Below, one piece after another: positions 7,560 through 15,562 of a DNA stretch of 25,202 nt. The notes below the pieces were generated by a model, which ran no database searches, had not been told where the DNA came from, and saw only the letters and a program-made list of their open reading frames with translations. Within the stretch, counting starts at the first letter, position 1; each line of letters begins with the position of its first letter. Origin of the DNA: an uncultured Lachnospiraceae bacterium (GTDB taxonomy: Bacteria; Bacillota; Clostridia; Lachnospirales; Lachnospiraceae); the NCBI GenBank assembly GCA_910583835.1, contig CAJTYM010000053.1, positions 1 through 25,202 of the forward strand, given 5' to 3'. A program made the position numbers and the translations under genes.

Positions 7560-8328
7560 AGTAAAACTTGCCCGCGATAGCGAAAGGCCTACGGGGCTTG
7601 ACTATATCAGACATATTTTTAAAGGATTTATGGAATTTCACGGCGACCGCCGGTTTGCGGACGACCATGCAGTTGTCGGCGGCATTGCCAGGCTGGGCGG
7701 CAGCCCGGTGACAGTGATTGCCATTGAAAAGGGACATACCGCCAAGGAGCGTGCTTACCGCAATTTCGGCGCAGCCCATCCCGAAGGTTACCGCAAGGCG
7801 CTGCGCCTGATGAAACAGGCAGAAAAATTCGGCAGGCCGATTGTCTGTTTCATTGACACTTCCGGGGCATATTGTGGGATTGGCGCGGAGGAACGCGGAC
7901 AGGGACAGGCAATTGCCGAAAACCTGATGGAGATGTCTACGCTCTGCGTACCGGTCATTTCGATACTGATAGGCGAGGGCGGCAGCGGCGGGGCGCTGGG
8001 GCTTGCTGTTTCCGACCGTGTATGGATGCTGCAGAACGCGGTGTATTCCGTGATTTCCCCGGAGGGCTGTGCCAGCATTCTCTGGAAAGACGCCTCCAAG
8101 GCGGAAATTGCGGCAGCTAGGCTGAAGCTTACGGCAGAAGATGCCAAAAGCCTTGGCGTAATTGAGCGTATCTTATCAGAAGAAGATATCGGAAAAAAAG
8201 AATTTTATGAGCGAATCCGCGCACTTTTAATAGAAGAAATCGGCGAACTGTCAAATGACCTCGACTTGGTGGGCAAGCGTTATGAACGTTTCCGCCGTAT
8301 TGGTGCAGATGTGGTAAATAAGGAGTAA
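7537..8328 (+). CDS. accA: Acetyl-CoA carboxylase carboxyltransferase subunit alpha
   Basis: Partner of AccD in malonyl-CoA synthesis. Signatures include RPTGLDYIRHIFKGFMEFHGDR, FIDTSGAY at 105-112, the oxyanion-hole stretch GEGGSGGAL at 146-154 and YSVISPEGCASILWKD. The chosen start is TTG at 7537, because AGGAGGG (7523-7529) lies exactly 7 nt upstream and no better ATG is available. At 263 residues it lacks about 55-65 N-terminal residues of the E. coli protein; a short AccA is known in other Firmicutes, so it is probably intact. It sits 75 nt after accD and 2 nt before the acyl-CoA ligase. Confidence 0.93.
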   Translation: MGLIPYNRVKLARDSERPTGLDYIRHIFKGFMEFHGDRRFADDHAVVGGIARLGGSPVTVIAIEKGHTAKERAYRNFGAAHPEGYRKALRLMKQAEKFGRPIVCFIDTSGAYCGIGAEERGQGQAIAENLMEMSTLCVPVISILIGEGGSGGALGLAVSDRVWMLQNAVYSVISPEGCASILWKDASKAEIAAARLKLTAEDAKSLGVIERILSEEDIGKKEFYERIRALLIEEIGELSNDLDLVGKRYERFRRIGADVVNKE

Positions 8329-8330
8329 CT

Positions 8331-9962
8331 ATGAGCATATATCAGAGATTTTGTACGGAAGTAATGGACAGTCAGGGCAATTTGGAGAAATTTACGCTCA
8401 GATATCCTGAAAATTTTAATTTTGGCTATGATGTTGTGGATGTGATGGCAGAGGAAACGCCCGATAAGACGGCGATTGTCTGGTGCAACACCGAGAATGA
8501 GGAGCATATCTTTACATTTTCAGATATCAGAAAGCACAGCAATCAGATGGCAAATGTGTGGAAAAAGTTGGGGATTGCTCGCGGCGACAGGGTAATGGTA
8601 ATCTTGAAACGCCATTATGAATATTGGTTTGCCGCGGTGGCACTCCATAAGCTGGGCGCTGTGATGATTCCTGCCACCCATATGCTGACGGAGAGTGATT
8701 TGGTATACCGTATCAAAGCCTCCAAGGCAAAAGCCATTGTATGTACGCCGCAGGACGAGGTTCCTGATAAAATTAAATCTGCACTAGATAAATGCAAGAT
8801 GTCTGCACAATTATGGTGTGTGCAGGAAGATATAGAAGGATTTGAAAATCTTACGGCAAGGATGGCGGAAGCGGACAGTGAATTTTCACGCGTAGAGACC
8901 TTGGCATCGGACCCGATGATGATATACTTTACCTCCGGGACGACCGGTTATCCTAAAGGAGTCATCCATGATTACACTTATCCGCTGGCGCACATCGTGA
9001 CGGCGAAGTACTGGCAGCAGGCAGAGGACGGCGGCCTTCATTTTACAGTAGCTGAGACTGGCTGGGCGAAAGCATCCTGGGGCAAGATATATGGTCAGTG
9101 GCTTGTCGGCAGCGCGGTCATGGTCTATGATTTCGACAACTTTGAGCCCAAACAGCTGACGTCCGTCATCAACCGTTATAAGGTCACCTCTTTCTGTGCC
9201 CCTCCCACCGTTTACCGATACCTGGTGCGCAAAGGAATACCGGATATGCCAACGTTAAAGCACGCCTCCACGGCAGGTGAAATGCTGGCGCCCGAAGTGT
9301 TCCGCAAATTTACGGAGCGTACCGGACTGCCGCTCTGCGAGGGATATGGGCAGACGGAGACTACGCTGCTGATGGCGAACTTCAAGGGACAGGAAGCAGT
9401 GGAAGGTTCCATGGGCAAGATATCACCCTTCTATCACATTGAGCTGCGTGACAAAAATGGGAACCCCGTGCCTGTGGGAGAAATTGGCGAGGTTGTGATT
9501 GTGCCGCCGGAAAATGGCAGGCAGCCCGGGGTCTTTGCCGGATATCTTGACAACGAAAAACAGTACCGGCATGTGTGGCGCGGCGGCGTGTACCATACGG
9601 GCGATGCCGCATATATGGACGAACGTGGGTATTATTGGTTTCATGGGCGTTTTGACGACATTATCAAGACGGGAGGATTCCGCGTGGGACCTTACGAAGT
9701 GGAAAATGTCCTGATGGAGCATCCGGCAGTCGTAGAGTGCAGTGTCATCGGCGTCCCGGATAAGCTCAGAGGTCAGGCGATTAAAGCGCTGATTGTTCCC
9801 GGCAGCAAATATATGCCCTCGAAAGAGCTTGAGTTGGAAATTAAAGAGTTCTGCAACCGGCAGCTTGCGGAGTACAAGTGGATTCGTATGGTGGAATTTG
9901 TGCAGGAGATGCCCAAAACTATCAGCGGAAAAATTCAAAAGAACGTTCAGCGGAATCAATAA
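8331..9962 (+). CDS. AMP-forming acyl-CoA ligase (medium-chain acyl-CoA synthetase-like)
   Basis: A 543-residue member of the ANL adenylate-forming superfamily, predicted to activate a carboxylic acid to its AMP ester and then its CoA thioester. Motifs in order: P-loop YFTSGTTGYPKG at 199-210, GYGQTETT (A5), YHTGDAAYMDERGYYWFHGR (A7/A8), IIKTGGFRVGPYEVE, and KTISGK with the catalytic Lys534 near the C terminus. The first residues and overall length resemble the medium-chain acyl-CoA synthetase (MACS) group; acetyl-CoA synthetase is less likely because of the short N terminus. The 2-nt spacing from accA places it in the FAS operon, which suggests recycling or uptake of fatty acids, or supply of a CoA primer. 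The substrate cannot be read from sequence. Confidence 0.85.
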   Translation: MSIYQRFCTEVMDSQGNLEKFTLRYPENFNFGYDVVDVMAEETPDKTAIVWCNTENEEHIFTFSDIRKHSNQMANVWKKLGIARGDRVMVILKRHYEYWFAAVALHKLGAVMIPATHMLTESDLVYRIKASKAKAIVCTPQDEVPDKIKSALDKCKMSAQLWCVQEDIEGFENLTARMAEADSEFSRVETLASDPMMIYFTSGTTGYPKGVIHDYTYPLAHIVTAKYWQQAEDGGLHFTVAETGWAKASWGKIYGQWLVGSAVMVYDFDNFEPKQLTSVINRYKVTSFCAPPTVYRYLVRKGIPDMPTLKHASTAGEMLAPEVFRKFTERTGLPLCEGYGQTETTLLMANFKGQEAVEGSMGKISPFYHIELRDKNGNPVPVGEIGEVVIVPPENGRQPGVFAGYLDNEKQYRHVWRGGVYHTGDAAYMDERGYYWFHGRFDDIIKTGGFRVGPYEVENVLMEHPAVVECSVIGVPDKLRGQAIKALIVPGSKYMPSKELELEIKEFCNRQLAEYKWIRMVEFVQEMPKTISGKIQKNVQRNQ

Positions 9963-9995
9963 TTGGTAGCATTTCTCTGTAAAGTATAGTATAAT
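9963..9995 (+). promoter_or_regulatory. Putative promoter of the PAS regulator
   Basis: TTGGTA (9963-9968) and TATAGT (9985-9990) are 16 nt apart; an overlapping TATAAT lies at 9990-9995. The site begins directly after the ligase stop and ends about 40 nt before the next ATG. No terminator hairpin is visible between the ligase and the regulator, so read-through from the FAS operon is also possible. Confidence 0.4.
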
Positions 9996-10033
9996 TCTTG
10001 GCATGGAAACTTATATGGTAACAGGGAGATGAC

Positions 10034-12037
10034 ATGAAGAACCATTTAGAACATATGGAGGATATTCTTGGACAGAATATCAGTGGATTTCACGAGTACA
10101 GCCTCTCAGAACCAGTTCATCTGAATTATGTAAGCCAAAATCTCTGCGAGATGACAGGGTATACTAAGGATGAACTGCTGGATGAACGGGAGGATAAATA
10201 TGCCTTGCTGGTGCATCCTGGTGACCGCAAGGCGTACTTGGAATTTATACATAATCTGAAATCGAAAGAGCAGACGCTTACATGCAGATACCGCCTTGTG
10301 AAAAAACAAGGGACATTTGTCTATGTAAGCGATACTGCCACATCTAGGAAATTGGCTGACGGCAGCATGGCAGGAGATTCCGTGCTGACCGATATCACCG
10401 ATATCATCAATGAGAACAGCAATCTGCAGTTCCTCAATGAGACAATTCCCTGTGGATTTATCCGCTATAGCTGCCAAAAGCAGCCCAAAATTTCATATAT
10501 TAACAGGCAGATGATGTCCCTCTTGCGTTTTCCGCAAGTGCGGGATGGTGAGCTTGACTATCTCGAATTATATAAAGAAGATATATTTTTGATGATTCCC
10601 ATGGAAGAACGGCGTAAATTTGCCAAATGTTTAAAGAAAGTATATTCTTCTTCTGTTCCTGTTGCCGGCGAGATGACGCTGCTTCGCTGTGATGGGACTA
10701 AGGCGCACGTCTTCGGCTGGATTACGAAATGCACAAATAGGGAGGGGATAGAGGAATTCCAGAGCGTCTGTGTTGATGTAACCGCCAGGTATCAGGCGAA
10801 GAAAGAAGAGGAAGTCAAACAGTACCTCAAAGCGCTGACAGACGTCTATGATAAGATTTTTGCCTATGATTTTGCCGCCGACACCGTGAAATGCCTTTAC
10901 AGCGGCGGTTCTCCGATGTTTCGCTGGCTTGAGAATGTCTCCATGCAGATGGAGGAGGCGACAAACAGATGGGTAGCGGGTTCGGTGATTCCCGAAGACC
11001 GTGAAATTGTCCTGCAGTTCTTCCGCAAATTCTGCCGCAAAGAACTATATAAGTCCGGCGAAAAACCGCCGCAAATCACTTACCGTTCGCAATCCTCGGA
11101 CGGCTCCGTAAAACAATACAGCGGTATTTTTATTAAGATGAATGAATCTGTCAGTTTCTATTGCTGCCGCTGCCTGGCTGACATACAGGAAGCAGATGCG
11201 CTGAGGGACGAGAATGCATTTCTGAAAGAAAATATGCAGGAGCTGGTGGCGCGATTCACAGACGGCGTTGCGGCGTTTGAACTGAAAGATGGGTTGGTAA
11301 CGCCGTTGTATGCCAGTGAGAATGTCTGCGAATTCTTTGGTTTTGCCAGGGATGAGTGGCTTGCCTTGATGGAAAAAGGCGCCACATACAAAGAGTTTAC
11401 AGCCCATAGCGGCACCGCTTATGAAGATTTTGCAGAACTTTTAAGGAATGGCGAGGCGGAATTTGCCTATTTTGACCTTAAAACGCAGACGGAGCGTAAG
11501 GTTAAGGCAATCTGCTCACAGAAATCGCCGGATGAATCCTTACCGAGATATGTCATGCTCTATCACCTGGACGCCAGGAAGCCGGTAGCGAATGGGGAAG
11601 AGGCTGCCAAACCAGCCGTCTCTATCCGCACATTTGGATATTTTGACGTTTTTGTGGGTGATAAACCCATCGCTTTCCGCAATAAGAAGGCTAAAGAATT
11701 ATTTGCCCTGTTGGCAGACCGCCGCGGCGGCTATATCACTTCGGAGGAGGCAATCAGCTTTCTGTGGGAAGACGAGCCGGTGAACCCGGTGACGCTCTCA
11801 AGATACCGCAAGGTAGCGCTGCGCCTGAAAAACACACTTGAGGAATATGGCATCTCGGAAATCATGGAGACCGTGGACGGCAAACGCCGTATTGTCACGG
11901 AAAAAGTGCAGTGCGACTTGTATGATTATCTCTCCGGCAGTGAAGAATATGCGCAGCTCTTTAAGGGCAGTTACCTCAATAATTATAGCTGGGGGGAAAA
12001 TACCCTGGCAGAACTTACCGGAGAGATGCTGTATTAA
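10034..12037 (+). CDS. PAS-repeat transcriptional regulator with SARP-like winged-helix C terminus
   Basis: A 667-residue soluble protein. The N terminus reads as a PAS domain (about 15-125; NYVSQNLCEMTGYTKDELL), followed by a second PAS-like unit (about 130-255), a weaker PAS-like region (about 265-385) and a further one (about 400-510; YASENVCEFFGFARDEWLAL). The last 140 residues contain FGYFDVFVGDKPIAFRNKKA and KELFALLADRRGGYIT, then SRYRKVALRLKNTLEEYG, the pattern of the winged-helix domain of SARP/BTAD regulators. No histidine kinase, GGDEF or receiver motifs are visible. I infer a one-component sensor-regulator; the ligand and targets are unknown. It starts 71 nt after the FAS-operon ligase, with GGGAG as ribosome binding site. 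After its stop, 12038-12158 is AT-rich with no gene. Confidence 0.78.
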   Translation: MKNHLEHMEDILGQNISGFHEYSLSEPVHLNYVSQNLCEMTGYTKDELLDEREDKYALLVHPGDRKAYLEFIHNLKSKEQTLTCRYRLVKKQGTFVYVSDTATSRKLADGSMAGDSVLTDITDIINENSNLQFLNETIPCGFIRYSCQKQPKISYINRQMMSLLRFPQVRDGELDYLELYKEDIFLMIPMEERRKFAKCLKKVYSSSVPVAGEMTLLRCDGTKAHVFGWITKCTNREGIEEFQSVCVDVTARYQAKKEEEVKQYLKALTDVYDKIFAYDFAADTVKCLYSGGSPMFRWLENVSMQMEEATNRWVAGSVIPEDREIVLQFFRKFCRKELYKSGEKPPQITYRSQSSDGSVKQYSGIFIKMNESVSFYCCRCLADIQEADALRDENAFLKENMQELVARFTDGVAAFELKDGLVTPLYASENVCEFFGFARDEWLALMEKGATYKEFTAHSGTAYEDFAELLRNGEAEFAYFDLKTQTERKVKAICSQKSPDESLPRYVMLYHLDARKPVANGEEAAKPAVSIRTFGYFDVFVGDKPIAFRNKKAKELFALLADRRGGYITSEEAISFLWEDEPVNPVTLSRYRKVALRLKNTLEEYGISEIMETVDGKRRIVTEKVQCDLYDYLSGSEEYAQLFKGSYLNNYSWGENTLAELTGEMLY

Positions 12038-12158
12038 TCTTTCGGTTACTGAGAAACATGTTAATATTTAATATACATATAATAATATATGCTTATAAAA
12101 TATCAATAAATATTGTACTTATTGGTTGCTGTTGCCTATCTAAGAAATGGAGGAAATA

Positions 12159-13136
12159 ATGGACGTTGCCAGAAAACAGATAATAGAACAGAATGAAATT
12201 TCCCAGATATATACCTTTGCCTTGGGGAAAATTCCGCAGAAAGTGCTGATTGAGGGCAAGAGCAGACATCTTCCGCTTGTCATCACCCTCCACGGCGGGC
12301 CAGGTTCCCCCATTCCATTCTCTGTAGGCTGCAGAGGCATGTTTCCCGAGTTTACAGACCGTTTCATTATGGTATACTGGGACCAGCTGGGCTGCGGTAT
12401 CAATGACTATAAATTAAAGGAAGAATTTACAATTGATTCTTTTGTTCAAATGACGGCTGATTTAATTGCAGAGGTGAAGCAACTGTTCCCGGACAACAGG
12501 CTGCTGCTCTTTGGTATGTCCTGGGGGAGCGTACTGGCGTTGAAGGTTCTGCAGAGAGCAGAAGGGCGTGTGGATGCTGTCGTTACCTGGGGACAGGTGC
12601 TACGCAATCTATTTTTAAATGAAGAAGTTTATGCGGCATTGGAACGGGCGGGGCTGTCGGAGAAGAAGCAGCAGAGAATCCGGGCAATGACAGCGGAGAA
12701 TCTTGACGATAAAGATATGAAATTTCTCACAGGGAGCGTCCGCAAATATACGGATGGCTACACCAACAAAAAGGGAGAGCAGGCGCCCATGCTTCCAGTA
12801 GTCAGGGGACTGCTGGCAAGTGAAGACTATACGATTAAGGATTTTAAAGCGATTATGGTCAACGGCACCGCTACCGCCAAAGGTCTGCTTCGCGACCTTC
12901 TGCAGTTAGACTTGACAGAAGAACTGTTGGCAGTTGACGTGCCATATTATATTTTACAGGGAGATACGGACATTGTGACATCCACGAAAGTGGTTCTAAG
13001 GGAAGTGGAAGCAGCGGATAATCCCAACCTTCATGTGAAAGTCATAGAAAATACCGGGCATATGCCGGGCAAATCCGGCATGGATGCGGTACTTGGGACA
13101 TTGATAAAGGCAATAACTTCACTGCCAATGCAATAA
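12159..13136 (+). CDS. Alpha/beta hydrolase, proline iminopeptidase-like
   Basis: A 325-residue cytosolic hydrolase. It has the oxyanion motif HGGPG at 45-49, WDQLGCG at 74-80, the nucleophile elbow GMSWGS with Ser121, an acid in LQGDTDIVT (Asp269 or Asp271) and His301 in NTGHMPG. HGGPG together with D-Q-x-G-x-G is the hallmark of the prolyl aminopeptidase (S33) group, but many relatives are esterases, so the substrate stays open. I chose the ATG at 12159 because GGAGG lies just upstream; an in-frame ATG at 12147 includes that ribosome binding site. The 3' end overlaps the convergent MATE gene by 18 nt. Confidence 0.82.
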   Translation: MDVARKQIIEQNEISQIYTFALGKIPQKVLIEGKSRHLPLVITLHGGPGSPIPFSVGCRGMFPEFTDRFIMVYWDQLGCGINDYKLKEEFTIDSFVQMTADLIAEVKQLFPDNRLLLFGMSWGSVLALKVLQRAEGRVDAVVTWGQVLRNLFLNEEVYAALERAGLSEKKQQRIRAMTAENLDDKDMKFLTGSVRKYTDGYTNKKGEQAPMLPVVRGLLASEDYTIKDFKAIMVNGTATAKGLLRDLLQLDLTEELLAVDVPYYILQGDTDIVTSTKVVLREVEAADNPNLHVKVIENTGHMPGKSGMDAVLGTLIKAITSLPMQ

Positions 13137-14459
13137 TACGTTCTGTTTCCTGGCATAATAGGCAAGCCCTGCCAGGTCTGCCAGGAACCAGCCGATTGGC
13201 ACGGACCACCAGATTCCTACAACGCCGACAGTAGGGACTGCAGAAAGAGCATATGCCAGTATCACGCGCGTTCCCAGGGAAAAGATGGTGAGGACAACTG
13301 ACATGCCGGGTTTGCCCAATGCCCGGTAAAGTCCGTACAGCAGAAACAGACAGCCGATTCCGCAATAAAATACCCCCTCAATCCGCAGATAGCGTACCCC
13401 TTCCGCCACAATGGCGGTTTCCGTGGCATCCACGAACAATAACATCAGCGGGCGGGCAAAAATGCAGACCAAAGCGGAGACCGTTATGCAGAAAATCAGC
13501 GCTGCCATGACTGCGCCGCGCAGACCTGCGCGGATGCGCGCTTCTTTCCGGGCGCCATAATTCTGGGCAATGTAGGTGGAAAAAGCATTGCCGAAATCCT
13601 GTACGGGCATATAAGCAAAAGCGTCAATCTTGACGGCGGCGGCAAATGCTGCCATCACCGTTGGACCGAAATTATTGACCACGCCCTGTACCATGAGGAT
13701 GCCCAGATTCATCACAGACTGCTGGACACAGGTCAGCAAAGAGAAATTGGTGATTTCCCTCATGCAGCCCGGGCGTATGTAAAAGTCGCTTTTTTTAAAT
13801 CTAAGGCAAGGGACGCGTATCAGGCAATAGAGCGCGATGCCCAGCCCTGAAATATATTGAGCTGTCACGGTAGCTGCTGCCGCCCCGGCGACGCCCCAGC
13901 GAAACCCGATGACAAACCACAGGTCAAGTGCAATGTTTAACAGGGCGGACACCCCAAGGAACATCAGCGGTACGACTGAGTTGCCGATGGCGCGCAGCAG
14001 GGAGGCGAAGTAATTATATAGGAACGTGGCAAAGATTCCGCCCAAAATTACGATGAGGTAGCTGCGCATTTCAAGCCATACCTCATCGGGTACTTGCAGG
14101 TACATCTGGATTTTGTCCAGAAGAAGAAACGCGAGGGCGTTCAGCACAATTGTCAGAATTAAAATAAGCACAAACGATGCGCAAATGCCTCCTTTCAGCC
14201 CTCGTTCATCCCCATCCCCAAAACGCATGGAAAACAAGGTCCCGCTTCCCATGCATAGTCCTAACAGGATGGAAGTCAGGAAAGTCATCAGCGTAAAGGA
14301 TGAGCCTACGGCTGCTAAGGCATCCGGACCAAGGACACGTCCGACAATCAAGGTGTCGGCGATATTGTAGCATTGCTGCAGCAGATTCCCAGCTATCATT
14401 GGCAAGGCAAAACGCAGCATGGATTTCATTGCCGGACCTTGCGTCATATCTATGTTCAT
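13119..14459 (-). CDS. MATE family multidrug/cation antiporter
   Basis: A 446-residue membrane protein with about 12 hydrophobic segments in two homologous halves, as expected of MATE exporters driven by Na+ or H+. Typical early motifs are visible: FALPMIAGNLLQQCYNIADT and VGRVLGPDALAAVGSS, followed by the LLRAIGNSVVPLMFLG region. The second half shows the related GALYRALGKPG-like stretch (LYGLYRALGKPGMS). The ATG follows GGAGG by 6 nt. The gene converges with the hydrolase and overlaps its end. Its own promoter reads away from the toxin-antitoxin locus. The substrate is not predictable. Confidence 0.9.
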   Translation of the reverse strand: MNIDMTQGPAMKSMLRFALPMIAGNLLQQCYNIADTLIVGRVLGPDALAAVGSSFTLMTFLTSILLGLCMGSGTLFSMRFGDGDERGLKGGICASFVLILILTIVLNALAFLLLDKIQMYLQVPDEVWLEMRSYLIVILGGIFATFLYNYFASLLRAIGNSVVPLMFLGVSALLNIALDLWFVIGFRWGVAGAAAATVTAQYISGLGIALYCLIRVPCLRFKKSDFYIRPGCMREITNFSLLTCVQQSVMNLGILMVQGVVNNFGPTVMAAFAAAVKIDAFAYMPVQDFGNAFSTYIAQNYGARKEARIRAGLRGAVMAALIFCITVSALVCIFARPLMLLFVDATETAIVAEGVRYLRIEGVFYCGIGCLFLLYGLYRALGKPGMSVVLTIFSLGTRVILAYALSAVPTVGVVGIWWSVPIGWFLADLAGLAYYARKQNVLLHWQ

Positions 14460-14516
14460 GCAGTACCTCCATCAGTAAAGTATCTCATTGCTGTTCGTTT
14501 CTGTAGATTCAGGTGT

Positions 14517-14545
14517 ATTATATACTATTTATTGGGATAATCCAA
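14517..14545 (-). promoter_or_regulatory. Promoter of the MATE gene
   Basis: On the minus strand, TTGGAT (14540-14545) and a perfect TATAAT (14517-14522) are separated by 17 nt, about 58 nt before the MATE ATG. Confidence 0.6.
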
Positions 14546-14584
14546 TTTATTTGGAAAAAGAAAAATATAAAAAGGAAAAAAATA

Positions 14585-14645
14585 TTGACAAATAAAGCAT
14601 TTTAGTATAACATATTTACAAAACAATTATTCCTTGTAGTATAAT
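14585..14645 (+). promoter_or_regulatory. Two putative promoters driving the antitoxin RNA
   Basis: The proximal site has a perfect TATAAT (14640-14645) with TTTACA (14615-14620) 19 nt upstream, or TTACAA 18 nt upstream. Transcription would start near 14652, about 10 nt before the first repeat. A distal site has a perfect -35 TTGACA (14585-14590) and TATAAC (14606-14611), but with a short 15-nt spacer. Both -10 boxes sit in a shared word, TAGTATAA. Strong antitoxin promoters are usual in type III loci. Confidence 0.55.
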
Positions 14646-14661
14646 AGAGGTATTAAAGGTA

Positions 14662-14775
14662 ATAATATTTTTGGAGAGTCACTGCCGTTAAGTGTGAGCG
14701 ATAATATTTTGGAGAGTCACTGCCGTTAAGTGTGAGCGATAATATTTTGGAGAGTCACTGCCGTTAAGTGTGAGC
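14662..14775 (+). repeat. Three tandem 38-nt repeats of the antitoxin
   Basis: Units run 14662-14700 (39 nt, with one extra T in the T-run), 14701-14738 (38 nt) and 14739-14775 (37 nt, lacking the last G). The three copies are otherwise identical. Landmark GGAGAGTCACTGCCG begins at 14673, 14711 and 14749, exactly 38 nt apart. Each unit has an AT-rich part (ATAATATTTT) and a structured part (GGAGAGTCAC to TGTGAGCG). The copies are contiguous, with no spacers. Confidence 0.97.
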
Positions 14776-14804
14776 AAAAAGGCAAGATTTTTCTTGCCTT
14801 TTTT
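14776..14804 (+). terminator. Intrinsic terminator/attenuator between antitoxin and toxin
   Basis: Stem AAAAAGGCAAGA (14776-14787) pairs with TCTTGCCTTTTT (14792-14803) around a TTTT loop, and the U-run continues to 14804. It ends 16 nt before the toxin ATG. In type III systems this leaky terminator sets the excess of antitoxin RNA over toxin mRNA. Confidence 0.92.
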
Positions 14805-14820
14805 ACTGAATGGAGAAAGC

Positions 14821-15420
14821 ATGGAATTATTTGAAGTTACGACTGCTTATGTAGAATACTTAAGAATATTTGAACCTAATAGAATTTTATCAAATTCTGA
14901 TGATAAAAATAATAGAAAATTTATAGGGTTAATCGTCAAAAAAAGGAAATATAATTATGTTGTTCCTTTAAGTTCGCCGAAGTATAATAAAGATTTTGCA
15001 ATAAGTGGATATACAGGGGATAGGTTGCCTTCTGATTATTCGAGTAAGGCGTATAAGAAAAAAATAGTATTGTTGAGAGATACTACAGAACCTGTTGTAT
15101 TTATGTATACGAGAGATAAGGATGGAATAGATTTTTATGCGAAGATTCAGTGTAATAATATGATTCCCGTGCCGGATACCGAATTGATAAAAATTGATGT
15201 AAATGCAGAACCGGATCTTGCATATAAACATTTATTACAAAAAGAAATTAATTTTATAAGAAAAAATGAGCAGAGAATCATTAAAAAACATATCAATCCA
15301 GTGTACAATAACAGAATTAATAATAGGCTGAACATTGGATACATAAAAAAAGCAACACCAGATTTTGCAATGCTGGAGAAAAAATGTGATGAGTGGGAGA
15401 TAAATAAAAATAAAGGATGA
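14821..15420 (+). CDS. toxN: ToxN/AbiQ-family type III toxin endoribonuclease
   Basis: A 199-residue basic protein, predicted sequence-specific RNase that acts on cellular and phage RNA and is held inactive by the ToxI RNA. Family signatures: NRKFIGLIVKKRKYNYVVPL followed by SSPK (31-54), where PLSSPK carries the conserved catalytic-loop serines, then IQCNNMIPVP at 109-118 and the helix YKHLLQKEINFIRKN at 135-149. The ATG at 14821 is chosen because GGAG lies at 14812-14815 and the family begins with F-x-V-x-x-x-Y-x-x-Y-L-R. The frame opens further upstream at a GTG (14770) inside repeat 3 and the terminator, which would be wrong. Coding is clearly AT-richer than the FAS operon, suggesting acquisition. 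TenpN and CptN are related alternatives within type III toxins. Confidence 0.9.
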   Translation: MELFEVTTAYVEYLRIFEPNRILSNSDDKNNRKFIGLIVKKRKYNYVVPLSSPKYNKDFAISGYTGDRLPSDYSSKAYKKKIVLLRDTTEPVVFMYTRDKDGIDFYAKIQCNNMIPVPDTELIKIDVNAEPDLAYKHLLQKEINFIRKNEQRIIKKHINPVYNNRINNRLNIGYIKKATPDFAMLEKKCDEWEINKNKG

Positions 15421-15470
15421 AATATTGGAAAAATTTTGCAATTCTAGACTATGTAAGCCATATTTGCGGT

Positions 15471-15497
15471 TAACAATCTAAGATTTTGTGCCGATAT
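15471..15497 (+). promoter_or_regulatory. Sigma-28 (SigD/FliA) type motility promoter
   Basis: The -10 element GCCGATAT (15490-15497) is an exact match to the SigD consensus. TAAC (15471-15474) matches three of four bases of the TAAA -35 and is placed exactly 15 nt upstream. The site lies 66 nt before the next ATG, after the toxN stop. Region 15421-15562 has no other gene. Confidence 0.75.
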
Positions 15498-15562
15498 ATG
15501 GTATAGCTAACATTATAGATTAGGATAGGGAAGTCCAAATTTTATTCAAAGGAGTGATGAGT

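Larger units (their letters stand above)
14652..14804 (+). ncRNA. toxI: ToxI-type antitoxin RNA precursor (type III toxin-antitoxin)
   Basis: A non-coding transcript is inferred from about 14652 (7 nt after TATAAT) to the U-tract at 14804. It contains three head-to-tail repeats and ends in an intrinsic terminator just before the ToxN start, the layout of ToxI and AntiQ loci. In known systems the toxin cuts the precursor into single repeats, which fold into pseudoknots and hold the toxin inactive. Each repeat here has TTAAGTG in its 3' half, like the TTTAAGTG block I recall in Pectobacterium ToxI, and CACT/AGTG that can pair within the unit. Processing sites and pseudoknot pairing are inferred. 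Confidence 0.88.

Noticed and set aside
12050..12120. Shared TTAATATTTAATAT with the accC-accD gap
   Set aside because: Low-complexity AT sequence; a 14-base match of this kind is expected by chance.
14662..14775. Short CRISPR array
   Set aside because: The three repeats are contiguous with no spacers, no cas genes are near, and the ToxN gene and terminator explain them.
14770..14820. Upstream GTG start of the toxin
   Set aside because: It lies in repeat 3 and the terminator stem and has no ribosome binding site; ATG 14821 has GGAG in place.
14460..15420. Insertion sequence or integrase carrying the toxin-antitoxin locus
   Set aside because: No transposase, integrase, terminal inverted repeats or target duplications are visible; transfer rests only on base composition.
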